A stretch of 64,000 bases of DNA, taken from assembly GCA_963712955.1 (NCBI GenBank), contig CAVQKF010000022.1, positions 1-64,000 of the forward strand, in the 5' to 3' direction. Positions 36,106 through 45,651 of the stretch are shown here, in pieces. A program made the translations under genes and the position numbers. Source of the stretch: DATFVJ01 sp963712955 (GTDB taxonomy: Bacteria; Actinomycetota; Actinomycetes; Streptosporangiales; Streptosporangiaceae). Within the stretch, counting starts at the first letter, position 1, and each line of letters begins with the position of its first letter. The notes under the pieces are model-generated. The model did not search any database, was not told the origin of the DNA, and saw nothing but the letters and a program-made list of their open reading frames with translations.

Positions 36106-37442
36106 TCGGCCAGGGTGGAGCGCCCGGTTCGGGGACCTCTCAGATTCCTGGCACCGCTGAGACGCCCGGCACGTCCGCCAAACCGGGTGCGACCGCCAAA
36201 CCGGGTGCGACCGCCGAGCCCGGCGCACCAGCCACTCCCGGCGCGTCCGCCAAACCCGGCGCTGAGGCCACCGAGCCACGCGCAGCGGGCTGGGCCGAAG
36301 AGGCGCTGCGGGACCACCACGAGCACGGCGGGTCCGCCCTTCCCAGGTCGGCCGCGCCATCTGGCACCCCACCCGACCGCGAACAGCAGGTGCTTGACCG
36401 TATCGATCGCGCGCGCCGCCGCCGTCCGAGGGTCAAGGAAGAGCGGATCACGATGTCGCACGGGTCGGGCGGCAAGGCGACCCGCACACTGATCGAGGCG
36501 ATCTTCCTCGACGCGTTCCGCAACCCCCTGCTCGAACCGCTCGAGGATGCCGCCCAGCTGACCATGGACGGTGCCAGGATCGCGCTCACCACCGATTCCT
36601 ACGTGGTCTCGCCGCTGTTCTTCCCCGGCGGCGACATCGGCGACCTCGCGGTCAACGGAACGGTCAACGACCTCGCCGTGGCCGGTGCCACTCCCCTGTA
36701 CCTGTCGGCCGGCTTCATCCTCGAGGAAGGATTCCCTGTCGCCGACCTCAGCCGGATCGTGGCGTCCATGACCGCAGCGGCCAACGGGGCCGGCGTCCAG
36801 ATCGTCACGGGCGATACCAAGGTCGTGCAGAAGGGCAAGGCGGACGGCTGCTACATCAACACGGCCGGGGTCGGGGTCGTCGGCCGGGCCGTGAACCTGG
36901 GTGTGGTCAATGCCCGCCCAGGCGACGCGGTAATCGTGTCCGGCCCGATCGGCGACCACGGCGTCACGATCATGCTCGCCCGCGGCGAACTGGACATCGA
37001 GGCCGACCTGTCCTCGGACACCGCTCCGCTCAACGGGCTCGTCGCGGACCTGCTCGCCGCCACATCCGGCGTGCGTGCGCTGCGCGACGCGACCCGCGGC
37101 GGCGTCGCTACCATCCTCAACGAGGTCGCAACCGCGGCCGGTGTCAGCGTGGTCGTCAACGAGGATGCCATCCCGGTGCGCACCGAGGTCCGCGGCGCGT
37201 CCGAACTGCTCGGCATCGATCCCCTCTATGTCGCATGCGAAGGGCGGCTCGTCGCGATCGTGGACGGCGGCGAAGCGGAGCGTGCGCTCGCCGCGATGCG
37301 TGCTCACCCGCTCGGCCGACAGGCCGCGATCATCGGCGCCGTCGCGGCGGATCCACCAGGCATCGTCCTGCTCAAGACCACGTTCGGTGGCACACGGATC
37401 GTCGACCTGCTTGTCGGTGACCCGCTGCCGCGCATCTGCTGA
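36102..37442 (+). CDS. hypE: HypE carbamoyl-dehydratase with unusual repeat-rich N-terminal extension
   Basis: The GTG at 36102 overlaps the hypD stop and the frame runs to 37442 (446 residues). Residues 1-115 are not part of normal HypE. They consist of GTSAKPGATAKPGATAEPG-like repeats and an acidic/basic helix. The conserved enzyme begins at about MSHGSGGKATRTLIEAIFLD (36454). It has TDSYVVSPLFFPGGDIGDLA, GTVNDLAVAGATPLYLSAGF, VTGDTKVVQKGKADGCYINT, LRDATRGGVATILNEVA and the C-terminal PRIC, whose cysteine is carbamoylated by HypF and dehydrated to thiocyanate. An internal start near 36450 would give a normal-length protein, but the open frame and the overlap favour the long form. Confidence 0.93.
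   Translation: MIGQGGAPGSGTSQIPGTAETPGTSAKPGATAKPGATAEPGAPATPGASAKPGAEATEPRAAGWAEEALRDHHEHGGSALPRSAAPSGTPPDREQQVLDRIDRARRRRPRVKEERITMSHGSGGKATRTLIEAIFLDAFRNPLLEPLEDAAQLTMDGARIALTTDSYVVSPLFFPGGDIGDLAVNGTVNDLAVAGATPLYLSAGFILEEGFPVADLSRIVASMTAAANGAGVQIVTGDTKVVQKGKADGCYINTAGVGVVGRAVNLGVVNARPGDAVIVSGPIGDHGVTIMLARGELDIEADLSSDTAPLNGLVADLLAATSGVRALRDATRGGVATILNEVATAAGVSVVVNEDAIPVRTEVRGASELLGIDPLYVACEGRLVAIVDGGEAERALAAMRAHPLGRQAAIIGAVAADPPGIVLLKTTFGGTRIVDLLVGDPLPRIC
36170..36262. repeat. 18-bp-type repeat in the hypE N-terminal extension
   Basis: AAACCGGGTGCGACCGCC occurs twice in direct contact (about 36180-36215), flanked by further degenerate copies that encode xKPGATA/xEPGAPA hexapeptides in frame. 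Confidence 0.75.
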
Positions 37443-37458
37443 GCCCCGCTGGATACGA

Positions 37459-37788
37459 GTGCACGAGCTTGCGATCACCCAGAGCGTCGTGGAGGCGGTG
37501 ATGGAGCGGATCCCCGACGCGGCGATCACCTGCGTCCGCCTGGACATCGGGGCACTGTCGGGCGTCGTCCCTGATTCTGTGCGGTTCTGCTTCGATCTGG
37601 TGACCGAGGGCACGAACCTGGAGGGCGCGCGCCTGGAGATAACACAGCAGGCCGGGCGGTGCACGTGCCACACATGCGGCGAGGAATTCGAGCCGGATGA
37701 TTTGATCGCGCTCTGCCCGTGCGGCAGCGCCGACGTGACGGTGATCGCCGGCCAGCAGTTGCAGATCGCGTCCGTGGAGGTGGCCTGA
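37459..37788 (+). CDS. hypA: Nickel-delivery protein HypA
   Basis: A GTG start gives a 109-residue protein beginning VHELAITQSVVEAVMERIPD, with the His2-Glu3 nickel site conserved in HypA. RLDIGALSGVVPDSVRFCFD follows, then a zinc domain of two CxxC-type pairs (GRCTCHTCGEEFEPDD and LIALCPCGSADVTVIAG), ending LQIASVEVA. It works with HypB to insert nickel into HhyL. The gene is 16 bp after hypE and 2 bp before hypB. Confidence 0.95.
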   Translation: MHELAITQSVVEAVMERIPDAAITCVRLDIGALSGVVPDSVRFCFDLVTEGTNLEGARLEITQQAGRCTCHTCGEEFEPDDLIALCPCGSADVTVIAGQQLQIASVEVA

Positions 37789-37790
37789 GC

Positions 37791-38657
37791 ATGTGCGCCA
37801 CGTGTGGGTGCGCCGAGAGCGCGAGGATACGGGTCTTCGGCGGTGACGGCAGGAGTTACGGGGACGGGATCGACCGGCTAGATCACAGCCACGAGACGGG
37901 CCATAGTCACGGCATGGAACACAGTCACGGTGGGGACCAGAGGGACAACGAGGACTTGGGCAGCGCGCAGCCGGACAGTGGCGCGCACCCGGACAGTACC
38001 GACCACGGGCGCACCGTCATGCTGCGGCAGAACGTACTGGCGAAGAACGACAGGCTCGCCGAGCGCAACCGCCAGTGGATGCGCGACCGCGGCATCCTCG
38101 CGGTCAACCTGATGAGCTCGCCGGGCGCAGGCAAGACGACCCTGCTCGAGCGCACTGTCGGGGAACTTCGCGGGCAACTCACGATCTCGGTGATCGAGGG
38201 TGACCAGGAGACGTCCCTTGACGCAGGCCGCATAGAGGCGGCGGGATGCAAGGTCGTGCAGATCAACACCGGCGCCGGTTGCCACCTCGACGCCAAGATG
38301 ACGGCCGCGGGACTGCGGGCGCTCGACCCGCCGGCAGGTTCGGTGGTCATCATCGAAAACGTCGGCAACCTTGTCTGCCCCGCCCTTTTCGACCTCGGCG
38401 AGCACAGCAAGGTAGTCATCACCTCGGTGACGGAGGGAGCGGACAAGCCGATCAAGTACCCGCAGATGTTCGGGGTGGCGGACCTGGTCGTGCTGAACAA
38501 GACCGACCTGCTGCCGTATGTCGAGTTCGACGCCGCTCGCCATGCCGCGGACCTGGCCAAGGTCAGCCCCCGCGCCGACCTGCTGCCGCTGTCGGCCCGG
38601 ACCGGCGACGGCCTGCACGCCTGGTACGAGTGGCTCCGCAGCCGCCTGCCCGTATGA
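37791..38657 (+). CDS. hypB: Nickel-inserting GTPase HypB
   Basis: The intact 288-residue protein starts MCATCGCAESARIRVFGG, with the high-affinity nickel motif CxxCGC. A His-rich nickel-storage stretch follows (DHSHETGHSHGMEHSHGGDQ). The GTPase domain has P-loop NLMSSPGAGKTTLLERTVGE, SVIEGDQETSLDAGRIEAAG, GAGCHLDAKMTAAGLRAL, VVIIENVGNLVCPALFDLGE and VADLVVLNKTDLLPYVEFD. The His-rich N-terminus indicates nickel storage as well as delivery. It is the last gene of the maturation operon. Confidence 0.97.
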   Translation: MCATCGCAESARIRVFGGDGRSYGDGIDRLDHSHETGHSHGMEHSHGGDQRDNEDLGSAQPDSGAHPDSTDHGRTVMLRQNVLAKNDRLAERNRQWMRDRGILAVNLMSSPGAGKTTLLERTVGELRGQLTISVIEGDQETSLDAGRIEAAGCKVVQINTGAGCHLDAKMTAAGLRALDPPAGSVVIIENVGNLVCPALFDLGEHSKVVITSVTEGADKPIKYPQMFGVADLVVLNKTDLLPYVEFDAARHAADLAKVSPRADLLPLSARTGDGLHAWYEWLRSRLPV

Positions 38658-38957
38658 CCATGATCCTTTCATGACAGCGGGGGCCTGTTGCTGCTCCTGT
38701 CGCACGACTGTCAATATGCACCATCGGGGGCCTGCGTCAAGGTCCTCTACACCCCTTGGGCGATCGCCATCGGAGCGCCGTACCCAGCAATGGCCCATTG
38801 CTGGAGGCACAATCCCAGCGGCCCGTCGCCACCGCGACCGCCTCGTCAATGTGCTCGGCCGCCGCTGCATATGCCGCCGCTTGGCCCCGGCACCGCGCGG
38901 CACGGACGTCCTGATCGGGGATACCGCCGCCTCAGCGCGCCAGAAGACCCGGGCCGT

Positions 38958-39583
38958 GTCGCGGAAGCCGTGGCGCTTTTCCAGCACCGCGTCGGCGCGG
39001 CGATGGACGAAGCCGGCTGTTCACACAGCCGGCTTGCGCGTTCGTTGAACGAACTTGGCGCGCAAGCCAAGGGCATACGCGGGCTCAAATACGATCACAC
39101 GTCCGTACTGCGGTGGCTAAACGGTGAGCAGCCGCATCACCCTGGCCCAGAACTGATCGCCGAAGTGCTTTCGGCTCGCCTCGCACGGGTGGTCACACCT
39201 GCCGAGCTGGGCATGCCCGCCCCGCCGCACAGGCCGGATTTGGACTTGATCTTCCTTTGGCCTGGCCCGAAGGCGTTGCCGCCGTGACCGCTCTGTGGAG
39301 GGCTGACGTGGAGCGCAGGCAGTTTCTTTCCGAGGCCGGGTTTGCGGTGGCCGCCTATGCCAGCGCGGGAGTGCGCTGGCTGACGTTCCCCCCGTCGCCG
39401 CTTCCACGGGGCTGGGCAAGCGCCGTATCGGCCCGAGCGACGTGGAGGCGCTCCGTGAGATCAACCGCACCTATCGCCAGCTCGACAACCGCCTCGGTGG
39501 CGGTCAGCTTCGCGCGACCGTGGTCCAGCTCCTGGACGGGCAAGTGACACCGCTGCTGCGTCAGGCATCGTTCAAATGAGGCG
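38958..39583 (+). pseudogene. Streptomyces-type HTH regulator, truncated and frameshifted
   Basis: From a GTG at 38958 the frame encodes VAEAVALFQHRVGAAMDEAG, CSHSRLARSLNELGAQAKGI, RGLKYDHTSVLRWLNGEQPH and ELIAEVLSARLARVVTPAEL. This is the DNA-binding part of a large actinomycete regulator family (KYDHTSVxRWLxGxxP signature). After shifts near 39260 and 39400 it continues AAVTALWRADVERRQFLSEA and DVEALREINRTYRQLDNRLG, ending GQVTPLLRQASFK with a stop at 39583. Complete relatives go on for another hundred or more residues, so the 3' part is missing. It lies at the boundary of the insertion-sequence region. Confidence 0.65.
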
Positions 39584-40050
39584 ACCGGCCGCGGCGCTGC
39601 CGGACGGTTCACCGCCGCCGCGAGGCCGTCCGCGCGATGACCCAGACCCTGGTGCCCGCGAACGTCTCCGCCGCCGTCCTCGCCGCGGCCGCCGAACTGG
39701 CCAGCCGGCGGATCCTCGCCTGCCTGCTGCCCGTCCGGCCGCCCCGTCACCGGGAACGGCGCACTAAATGCCCCCAGCAGTTCCCGTCGTCACCGGCCAC
39801 CGGGCGGGTACGCGCCAGCACCGGCAAGGCAACAGTCACCATCTACCCGGCCGGGCAGATCACTTACGCCGACGGGCACACACCTGGCACACACCGGCCC
39901 GCGGCATGTCCAGGTGACCGCCCGGCCGCCGGAGACACTTCCTAACCGCCCGGCCTGCACAAAAGATACGGAAGGAGGAAAGCCGCGCCCGGCCCGTGGA
40001 ACCGGCGCTAGCCCCGGGCAATCGCCGGGCTGTTGTTATGCCCGCCGTCA
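39584..40050. other. Stretch without recognisable genes
   Basis: A + frame (39637-39945) is open but shows no family pattern beyond LAAAAELASRRILACLLP, which looks like leftover coding DNA. At about 40011-40035 AGCCCCGGGCAATCGCCGGGCT followed by TTGTT may be a weak hairpin terminator. The region separates the hyp operon from insertion-sequence remains. Confidence 0.4.
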
Positions 40051-40290
40051 CAGCGAAACACCCATGCAATCACACACAAGCATACCAGGGACGATACAAC
40101 TCAAAGAGCGTCTAACACCTAAAAGCGATGGTGTTGGGGACAGCCGGGTGGCCAGCTTGCGCTGGGTGGCCGCCGCCGCTTTGGCGGTGGCCTCACGCAG
40201 CGCTTTGGGGCGCATCACGACGCCTTTGCCGTCGTGGGACATCACCAGCGGCACAGCAACCAAGCGTGAAACGAAGGCCCCTTTCACGCG
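40051..40290 (-). mobile_element. ISKra4-family transposase fragment
   Basis: The segment encodes SRLVAVPLVMSHDGKGVVMR and PKALREATAKAAAATQRKLA, then TRLSP. The DGKGVVMRPxALREAT...KLATRLS pattern is the ISKra4 transposase core around its catalytic aspartate. Only about 60 residues survive, and the sequence then ends in unrelated frame. It is inactive. Confidence 0.6.
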
Positions 40291-40479
40291 CACCTGCCAT
40301 CCGCCGCTACCAGGCCAGCAGCCACGCCGGCCCAGGCAACGCCGTGACCTCAGCCAACGCAAGCTCCCAGATCCCATTAATCCCGGCTTATCCCAGACAC
40401 TCCCAATATGCTCGAAGACCCGGTATCTGGTACCCCTGAAAGATCCACACCCCTTGAAATTTGGCTCTGCCCCTTCCTT

Positions 40480-41040
40480 GTCCGAATGCGCCGTCACCAC
40501 GGACGCATCGAGCCGGATGCCGGTCACCTGGCCCAGCGTCTTGTCGCGATCCGGATGCCCGGGATCGCGCCATGCCGGGCCTGCGCCCACGCCCGCCGCC
40601 GGGCCGCGTTGACAGCCTTGATCACCCGTGATGCCGTGCGCTGGCCCCCGGCGGCGATCTCATCCAGCGTGCGCCAGCAGGTGGGCGCCGAGGCGGCCGG
40701 GCCGAACAGCTGCTGCTGATCGGTCATCACACGGAAGTCGCTGATCACCTCCGCGCCGTCGGCGATCGCGCAGGCCAGGTCGGCGGCCACCCGGCCGCGG
40801 TCATGAACCAGCAGCCGGGCGGACGCCAGCGCCTTCGACAGGCCAGCCGTCAGCCAGGTCTTGTCCGCCAGATGCCGCAGCAGCGCGGCCCCCGCATGCG
40901 ACACGATGCCCTCGCCGCCGCCGGTGACTCCCAGGCCCTTTCGACCACCCGGTGACATTCACTTCCTGAGTGCTCCTTGATCTGGTCCGATAAGGACGTT
41001 TTGGCACGCCTATCGTTCCAGGTCAGGAGCACTTTCCATG
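40480..41040 (-). mobile_element. IS1380-family transposase remnant
   Basis: The 5' portion reads GGGEGIVSHAGAALLRHLAD, KTWLTAGLSKALASARLLVH, DRGRVAADLACAIADGAEVI, SDFRVMTDQQQLFGPAASAP and TCWRTLDEIAAGGQRTASRV. Then in another frame come VTGIRLDASVVTAHSDKEGA and EPNFKGCGSF. This is the N-terminal third of an IS1380 transposase, with frame shifts and a deleted centre. The left flank CACCCTGCGGTGAAAAGTCAGGG (41061-41083) may be the element's end. It is not functional. Confidence 0.75.
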
Positions 41041-41257
41041 GTCAACATGCCGTCACGCGCCACCCTGCGGTGAAAAGTCAGGGTTAACGGCTCCCGCGCG
41101 GGTTCGCGCCTGCGTCAGTGGCTCGCTCCAGGTGCAGCTTGCCGAGCAGATATGCAGGCACTGCCACCCAGGCTGCGTAGTCGCATCCTTTGCCGGGAAG
41201 GACATCGCTGGGCAACGCATTGCTTACTACGTGACCCGTTAAAAAGATGAAGGAGAT

Positions 41258-41286
41258 GTAACAAACCTGTAACAGAGCCACGTAAC
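41258..41286. promoter_or_regulatory. GTAAC direct repeats upstream of the pelF-like operon
   Basis: GTAACA occurs at 41258 and 41269 (11-bp phase) and GTAACG at 41282. Repeats in 11-bp register are typical binding sites of OmpR/PhoB-family response regulators such as MtrA. They lie 104-132 bp before the ATG of the first exopolysaccharide gene. Confidence 0.4.
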
Positions 41287-41389
41287 GGTCGTCCGCCGGG
41301 GCGAAGCAGGCGTCCTACAGGCAGCCGAGTAGCTGGCGCGAGCCCTCCGCACTAGCGCCCTAATCGCATATTCGGGGAAAAGGGGGCGC

Positions 41390-43106
41390 ATGAGCGAGAA
41401 GATCAGCAAAGAAGCCTTGACCGGCTCAAAGTCGTGCAATCCGCTCCGAGAGGTGATCGACCGCTACGGCATCGGGTCCGTCGCCACCCAGATTGACGAC
41501 CTGTACGAGCGGCTCCTGGCCCGACACCCACACCACGAGCAGCCGACGCCGGTGAATCGGCAATTACCTAATTCGCCAGCCTTCACCAGCGCGAACACCA
41601 GGTGGCAATTAACCGAGATGGATGTGGCACTGATCACGGAGGGCACCTACCCGCACCAGTTCGGCGGGGTGAGCGTATGGTGCGACCAGCTCATCCGTGG
41701 GATGCCTGGTTACCACTTCCATCTGGTCGCCCTGGTAGCGACCGGGGCCGAACAGGTGACGTGGTCACTACCTGCCAACGTCACCTCGATAGTCACAGTG
41801 CCGCTGTGGGGACCCCCGCCGGCCGGGCCAGCACGGCCGGCGGGGCGGACCCCCGTTCCGCCCGCTGCTGCGCCAACTCGTCGCTGCCCTGCTCGACTCC
41901 TCCGCGGAGGCCCAGCACCGTTTTGGCAACGTGCTGCGCGAAATGTTCGAGTACGCGCAGCACGCGAATCTCACCGCCAGCTTCGCCAGCGACGATGCGG
42001 TGGGAGTGCTCTGCGACGCGTGGCACGAACGATGGCCGGACGCCGAGCCGGGCGCGCCGACGCTGCAGGACGCGCTGACGGCGCTACAGCTGCTCGAGCA
42101 CTCGCTTCGCCCGCTGTCGCACGCACCGGCCCAGGCGGAGGTCGCACACGCGGTGACCAACGGGCTGGGCGTGCTGCCGGCGCTGGCTGCGAAGTGGCGG
42201 CACGGAACGCCGGTGATCGTCACCGAGCATGGCATCTACCTGCGTGAGCAGTACCTGTCTGGCCGCCGGGGGCCATACCGGTGGCCGGTGAAGGCGCTAT
42301 ACCTGGCGTTCCAGCGTCGCCTTTGCGCACTCGGCTACCACGAGGCGGAGACCATCACCCCTGGCAATATCTACAACCGGCGCTGGGAGGAACGACTCGG
42401 CGCGGACCCGTCGCGGATCCGCACCGTGTACAACGGCGTGGATCCGGCCGACTTTCCCGTCCTCGCCGGTGAGCCCGAGGTGCCGACGATTTCGTGGGTC
42501 GGGCGCATCGACCCGATCAAGGACCTGGAGACGCTGCTGACCGCGTTCTCCCTCGTGTACCAGGACATGCCCGAGGCAAGGCTGCGGCTGTTCGGCTCGT
42601 CACCCAAGGGCAGGGAAGCTTACCTGGAACGCTGCCGGGCGCTGGCGGCCAAGCTCGGCATCAGCGAGGTGGCGACGTTCGAGGGCAGAGTCGAGAACAT
42701 CCGCGACGCCTACGATCGCGGCCACGTCGTGGTGCTCTCCAGCGTCTCCGAGGGCTTCCCGTACAGCCTGATAGAGGCGATGACCTGCGGCCGGGCCTGT
42801 GTTGCCACCGATGTCGGCGGAGTCACCGAGGCCCTCGGCGACACCGGCTTGGTGGTGCCGCCACGCAGCCCGGAACCCATGGCGCGAGCCTGCCTCACCC
42901 TGCTGCGGGACGACGCTCTGCGGCAGGGCCTCGGTGCCGCGGCCCGTGCCCGGGCACTCGAGCTCTTCACCGTCGACAGGGCTGTCAGCACATTCGACGA
43001 GATCTACAGCTTCCTCGGCTCCGGCCAGCCGCTGCCGAGTGCGCCACCCGAGCCGGGCGCCGATGGCCAAGCAGACGACATGCTGCCGTGGGAGGCCGCG
43101 GGTTGA
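41390..43106 (+). CDS. PelF-like GT4 glycosyltransferase (one frame break)
   Basis: The ATG start gives MSEKISKEALTGSKSCNPLR and a short N-terminal region. The DUF3492/PelF beginning follows: MDVALITEGTYPHQFGGVSV, WCDQLIRGMPGYHFHLVALV. A shift near 41840 leads to LREMFEYAQHANLTASFASD, HAVTNGLGVLPALAAKWRHG, VTEHGIYLREQYL, ITPGNIYNRRWEERLGADPS, TISWVGRIDPIKDLETLLTA and the donor site SVSEGFPYSLIEAMTCGRAC. This is PelF, the cytosolic GT4 that uses UDP-GalNAc/UDP-GlcNAc to build the Pel polymer. Fungal Gtb3 has an equivalent GT4 role. It heads a run of exopolysaccharide genes whose hydrolases and deacetylase all act on galactosamine polymers. Confidence 0.85.
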
Positions 43107-44562
43107 GCGCGAGAATCCTGCGGGACCTGCGGCCGTCCCAGGATCCCATGGAGGGTGGCGTCGGGCAGCGGCTCACGACGGCCGCCCATCCCGAGGCGCC
43201 CATGCCGAGGCAACTCGAGCAGCTGTGCGAGCAGTTCGTCTTGGTGTGCGAATCCGCGGTGGACCCACTGGAGATCGCCAGCGCTCTGGAGTTCGAAGGC
43301 CTGAGTGACCAGGCCGCGCGGGAACGCTACGGCTTTTCCGATGTGTTCGTGCTTGCCGAGGAGCTGTACCGGCTGGTGCCGCGCCAGCCGTGGGAACCGG
43401 AGCTTCCCCTGGATCCGTGGCGGGGCAGCAAGTTCCGGCCCGCGCTGCATGGCCTGCTCTACGGGTTACCGACGGTCTGCTTCCCGGCTGCCGCTGAGCT
43501 GCTGGCCGGCCCCGGCGTGTTCAGCGTGCTGATCGTGGCATTACTCGCCTCGTGGACGACGAGCCAGGGGCTTGCCTACCTCGGCTACTTTCGGCTCGGC
43601 CGGACGGATCTGGCCCAGGCAAAGCGGTTGCTTCGGCGGCATGGCCGCCGGGATGGCGGGAGTCGTCCTCGTCGTCGCGGGCGCGGGCCTGATGCTGCCC
43701 GCACCCATCACGGCGCTCATCTTCGGGGCGGGTCTCGGCGCGTACATGCTGGGCGCCACCGTGCTCCTAGTGCTCGGCGAAGAGCGACTGCTCGTGGTCG
43801 TCCTTGCACCCGGGGTGCTTGGCAGCAGCGCGTTCCTGTTGCTTGGCCGGCCACCGCAGCTGGAGCACGCGGTATGGGGCGCGCTGGCCGCCACGCCGCT
43901 GCTTGCGCTCGGGCTGGCCGTGGCGCGCACCAGCCGGAGCTGGCAACGCGGCCGACAAGTTGTTCGTGGCGGCCGAGCTGCGCGGCGCGCTGCCGAGTGC
44001 CGGGTTCGGGCTGGTCGCCGCCGGGCTGCTGATCTTCCCGGTCGCGGCAGGCGTGCACGGCCATGGGGGAATCAATACTGGCGCGCTGCTCGCTTCGCTG
44101 CCGCTGGCGCTGAGCATGGGCGCGGCGGAGTCGAGCCTCATCTGGTACCGGCGGCGCACGCAGCGACTGCTGCGCGCCACCCGGGACCTGCGGGGGTTCG
44201 CCACCCGGGCCCGGCTGGTGCTGTTCGCGGCGCTGCTGCAGTACCTGACCGCCGCCGTACTGCTGACCACCGCCGTTGTCACGGTCGCTGCCGCGACCCG
44301 GCTCGCTCATCCGCATTGGACAGCTCTGCCACAGCTGGTGGCGTATATGGCGTTGGGCGGGGCGATGTTCCTCGCCCTGTTGCTGCAGGCCTTCGGCGGT
44401 GCCGCCTTCCCGCTGATCGCCTGCGCTGTAGCGCTGGCCTTCGAACTCGTGTACCGCGGTCTCGGGGTGTTCGGGCAGCTCGTGGCGTGCACGGAACTCC
44501 TAATCGTGCTCGCCGGGCACGCGGCCCTCGTGCTCGGGAGGGCGGTGCGACATACCTGCTAG
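43103..44562 (+). CDS. Multi-pass membrane protein, possible exopolysaccharide transporter (two frame breaks)
   Basis: A TTG start overlaps the pelF-like stop (TTGA). The cytosolic N-terminus has FEGLSDQAARERYGFSDVFV. About 10-12 hydrophobic helices then follow in three frames (LLYGLPTVCFPAAAELLAGP, MAAGMAGVVLVVAGAGLMLP, LFAALLQYLTAAVLLTTAVV, LVACTELLIVLAGHAALVLG), with breaks near 43640 and 43945. The number of helices and the position after pelF recall PelG, the flippase-like partner of PelF, but no PelG motif can be named with certainty. It is likely to move the polymer across the membrane. Confidence 0.6.
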
Positions 44563-44621
44563 CCCCCGGGGCACCACCGGGCGAAATCGGAAGCGAATGT
44601 TTCAGGAGGAAGGAAGCGTCC

Positions 44622-45618
44622 ATGACAGACGTTGTCGCGGTTACTGGAGCCGAGGGTTTCATCGGTTCTCACCTGGTGGAGGCGCTGGTGCGCCGCGGGC
44701 ACAGGGTACGCGCAATGGTGCTCTACAACATGTTCAGCTCGCGCGGCTGGCTGGACGTGCTGGAGGCCGACATCCTGGACCAGGTTGACGTGGTGTTCGG
44801 CGACGTCCGCGATCCGGCGTCAGTGCGCCAGCTGGTCGAGGGCGCGGCGGTCGTGTACCACCTCGCCGCACTCGTATCGGTCCCCTATTCCTACTCGTGC
44901 TCCACGATCTTTTGTGGACACCAACGCGATCGGCACCCTGCACGTCCTCGAGGCCGTACACGCCTGCCGCACCCCCCGCCTGGTGCATACCTCAACCAGC
45001 GAGACCTATGGCACCGCGCGCACGGTCCCGATCAGCGAGACGCACCCGCTGCAGGCACAGTCGCCGTACGCGGCCTCCAAGGTCGCTGCCGACAAGCTGG
45101 TCGAGTCCTATTACCTGAGTTTCGGGATACCTGCGGTGACGCTTCGGCCGTTCAACACGTTCGGCCCGCGCCAGTCGGCCCGCGCCGTCATCCCGGCGAT
45201 CATCATCCAGCTCGCGGCGGGTTCCCGTCAGCTCAAACTGGGCGCACTCGACCCGACTCGCGACTTCTGTTATGTCACCGACACCGCCCAGGCGTTCGTG
45301 GACCTTGGTGAGGCCCCGGCTTCGGCGGTACTTGGCGAGCTGTTCAACGTCGGCCCCGGCGAGGACGTAGCGATCGGTCAGCTCGCCGAGGACATCGCCA
45401 GGCTCATGGGCGTGCCTGCTGACGTCATCGAGGACCCCCAGCGACTCCGCCCCAAGGACTCGGAGGTGATGCGGCTTGTCTGCGACGCGTCGAAGCTGCG
45501 CGATCGCACCGGCTGGCGGCCGCGCCACAGCCGGGACGAGGGCCTGCGCCGGACCATCGAGTGGTTCCTGGAACCGGCGAACCTGGCGCGCTACAACCCA
45601 AACGAGTACAGCCAGTGA
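44622..45618 (+). CDS. NAD-dependent sugar epimerase/dehydratase, UDP-hexose 4-epimerase-like (one frame break)
   Basis: CAGGAGGAAGG precedes the ATG of a 331-residue SDR. It has VAVTGAEGFIGSHLVEALVR (NAD site), VVYHLAALVSVPYSYS, then after a one-base insertion near 44905 APRSFVDTNAIGTLHVLEAV, LVHTSTSETYGTARTVPI, the catalytic SPYAASKVAADKLVESYY, TLRPFNTFGPRQSARAVIPA and DFCYVTDTAQAFVDLGEAP. The SETYGTA/YAASK pattern is that of nucleotide-sugar 4-epimerases or 4,6-dehydratases. In this locus it could supply UDP-GalNAc or UDP-galactosamine to the PelF-like enzyme, as Uge3 does in fungi. Confidence 0.85.
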
Positions 45619-45651
45619 CTTAATAGGTACTATCAGTGATACGGAGGAACC

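Noticed and set aside
41084..41281. 65-codon minus-strand frame with a hydrophobic start
   Set aside because: It has no ribosome-binding site and no motif, and it overlaps the probable promoter repeats of the pelF-like operon.
41390..44562. Considered a complete Pel operon
   Set aside because: Only the PelF-like enzyme is recognisable. The membrane protein is not certainly PelG and no PelA, PelB, PelD or PelE was found.
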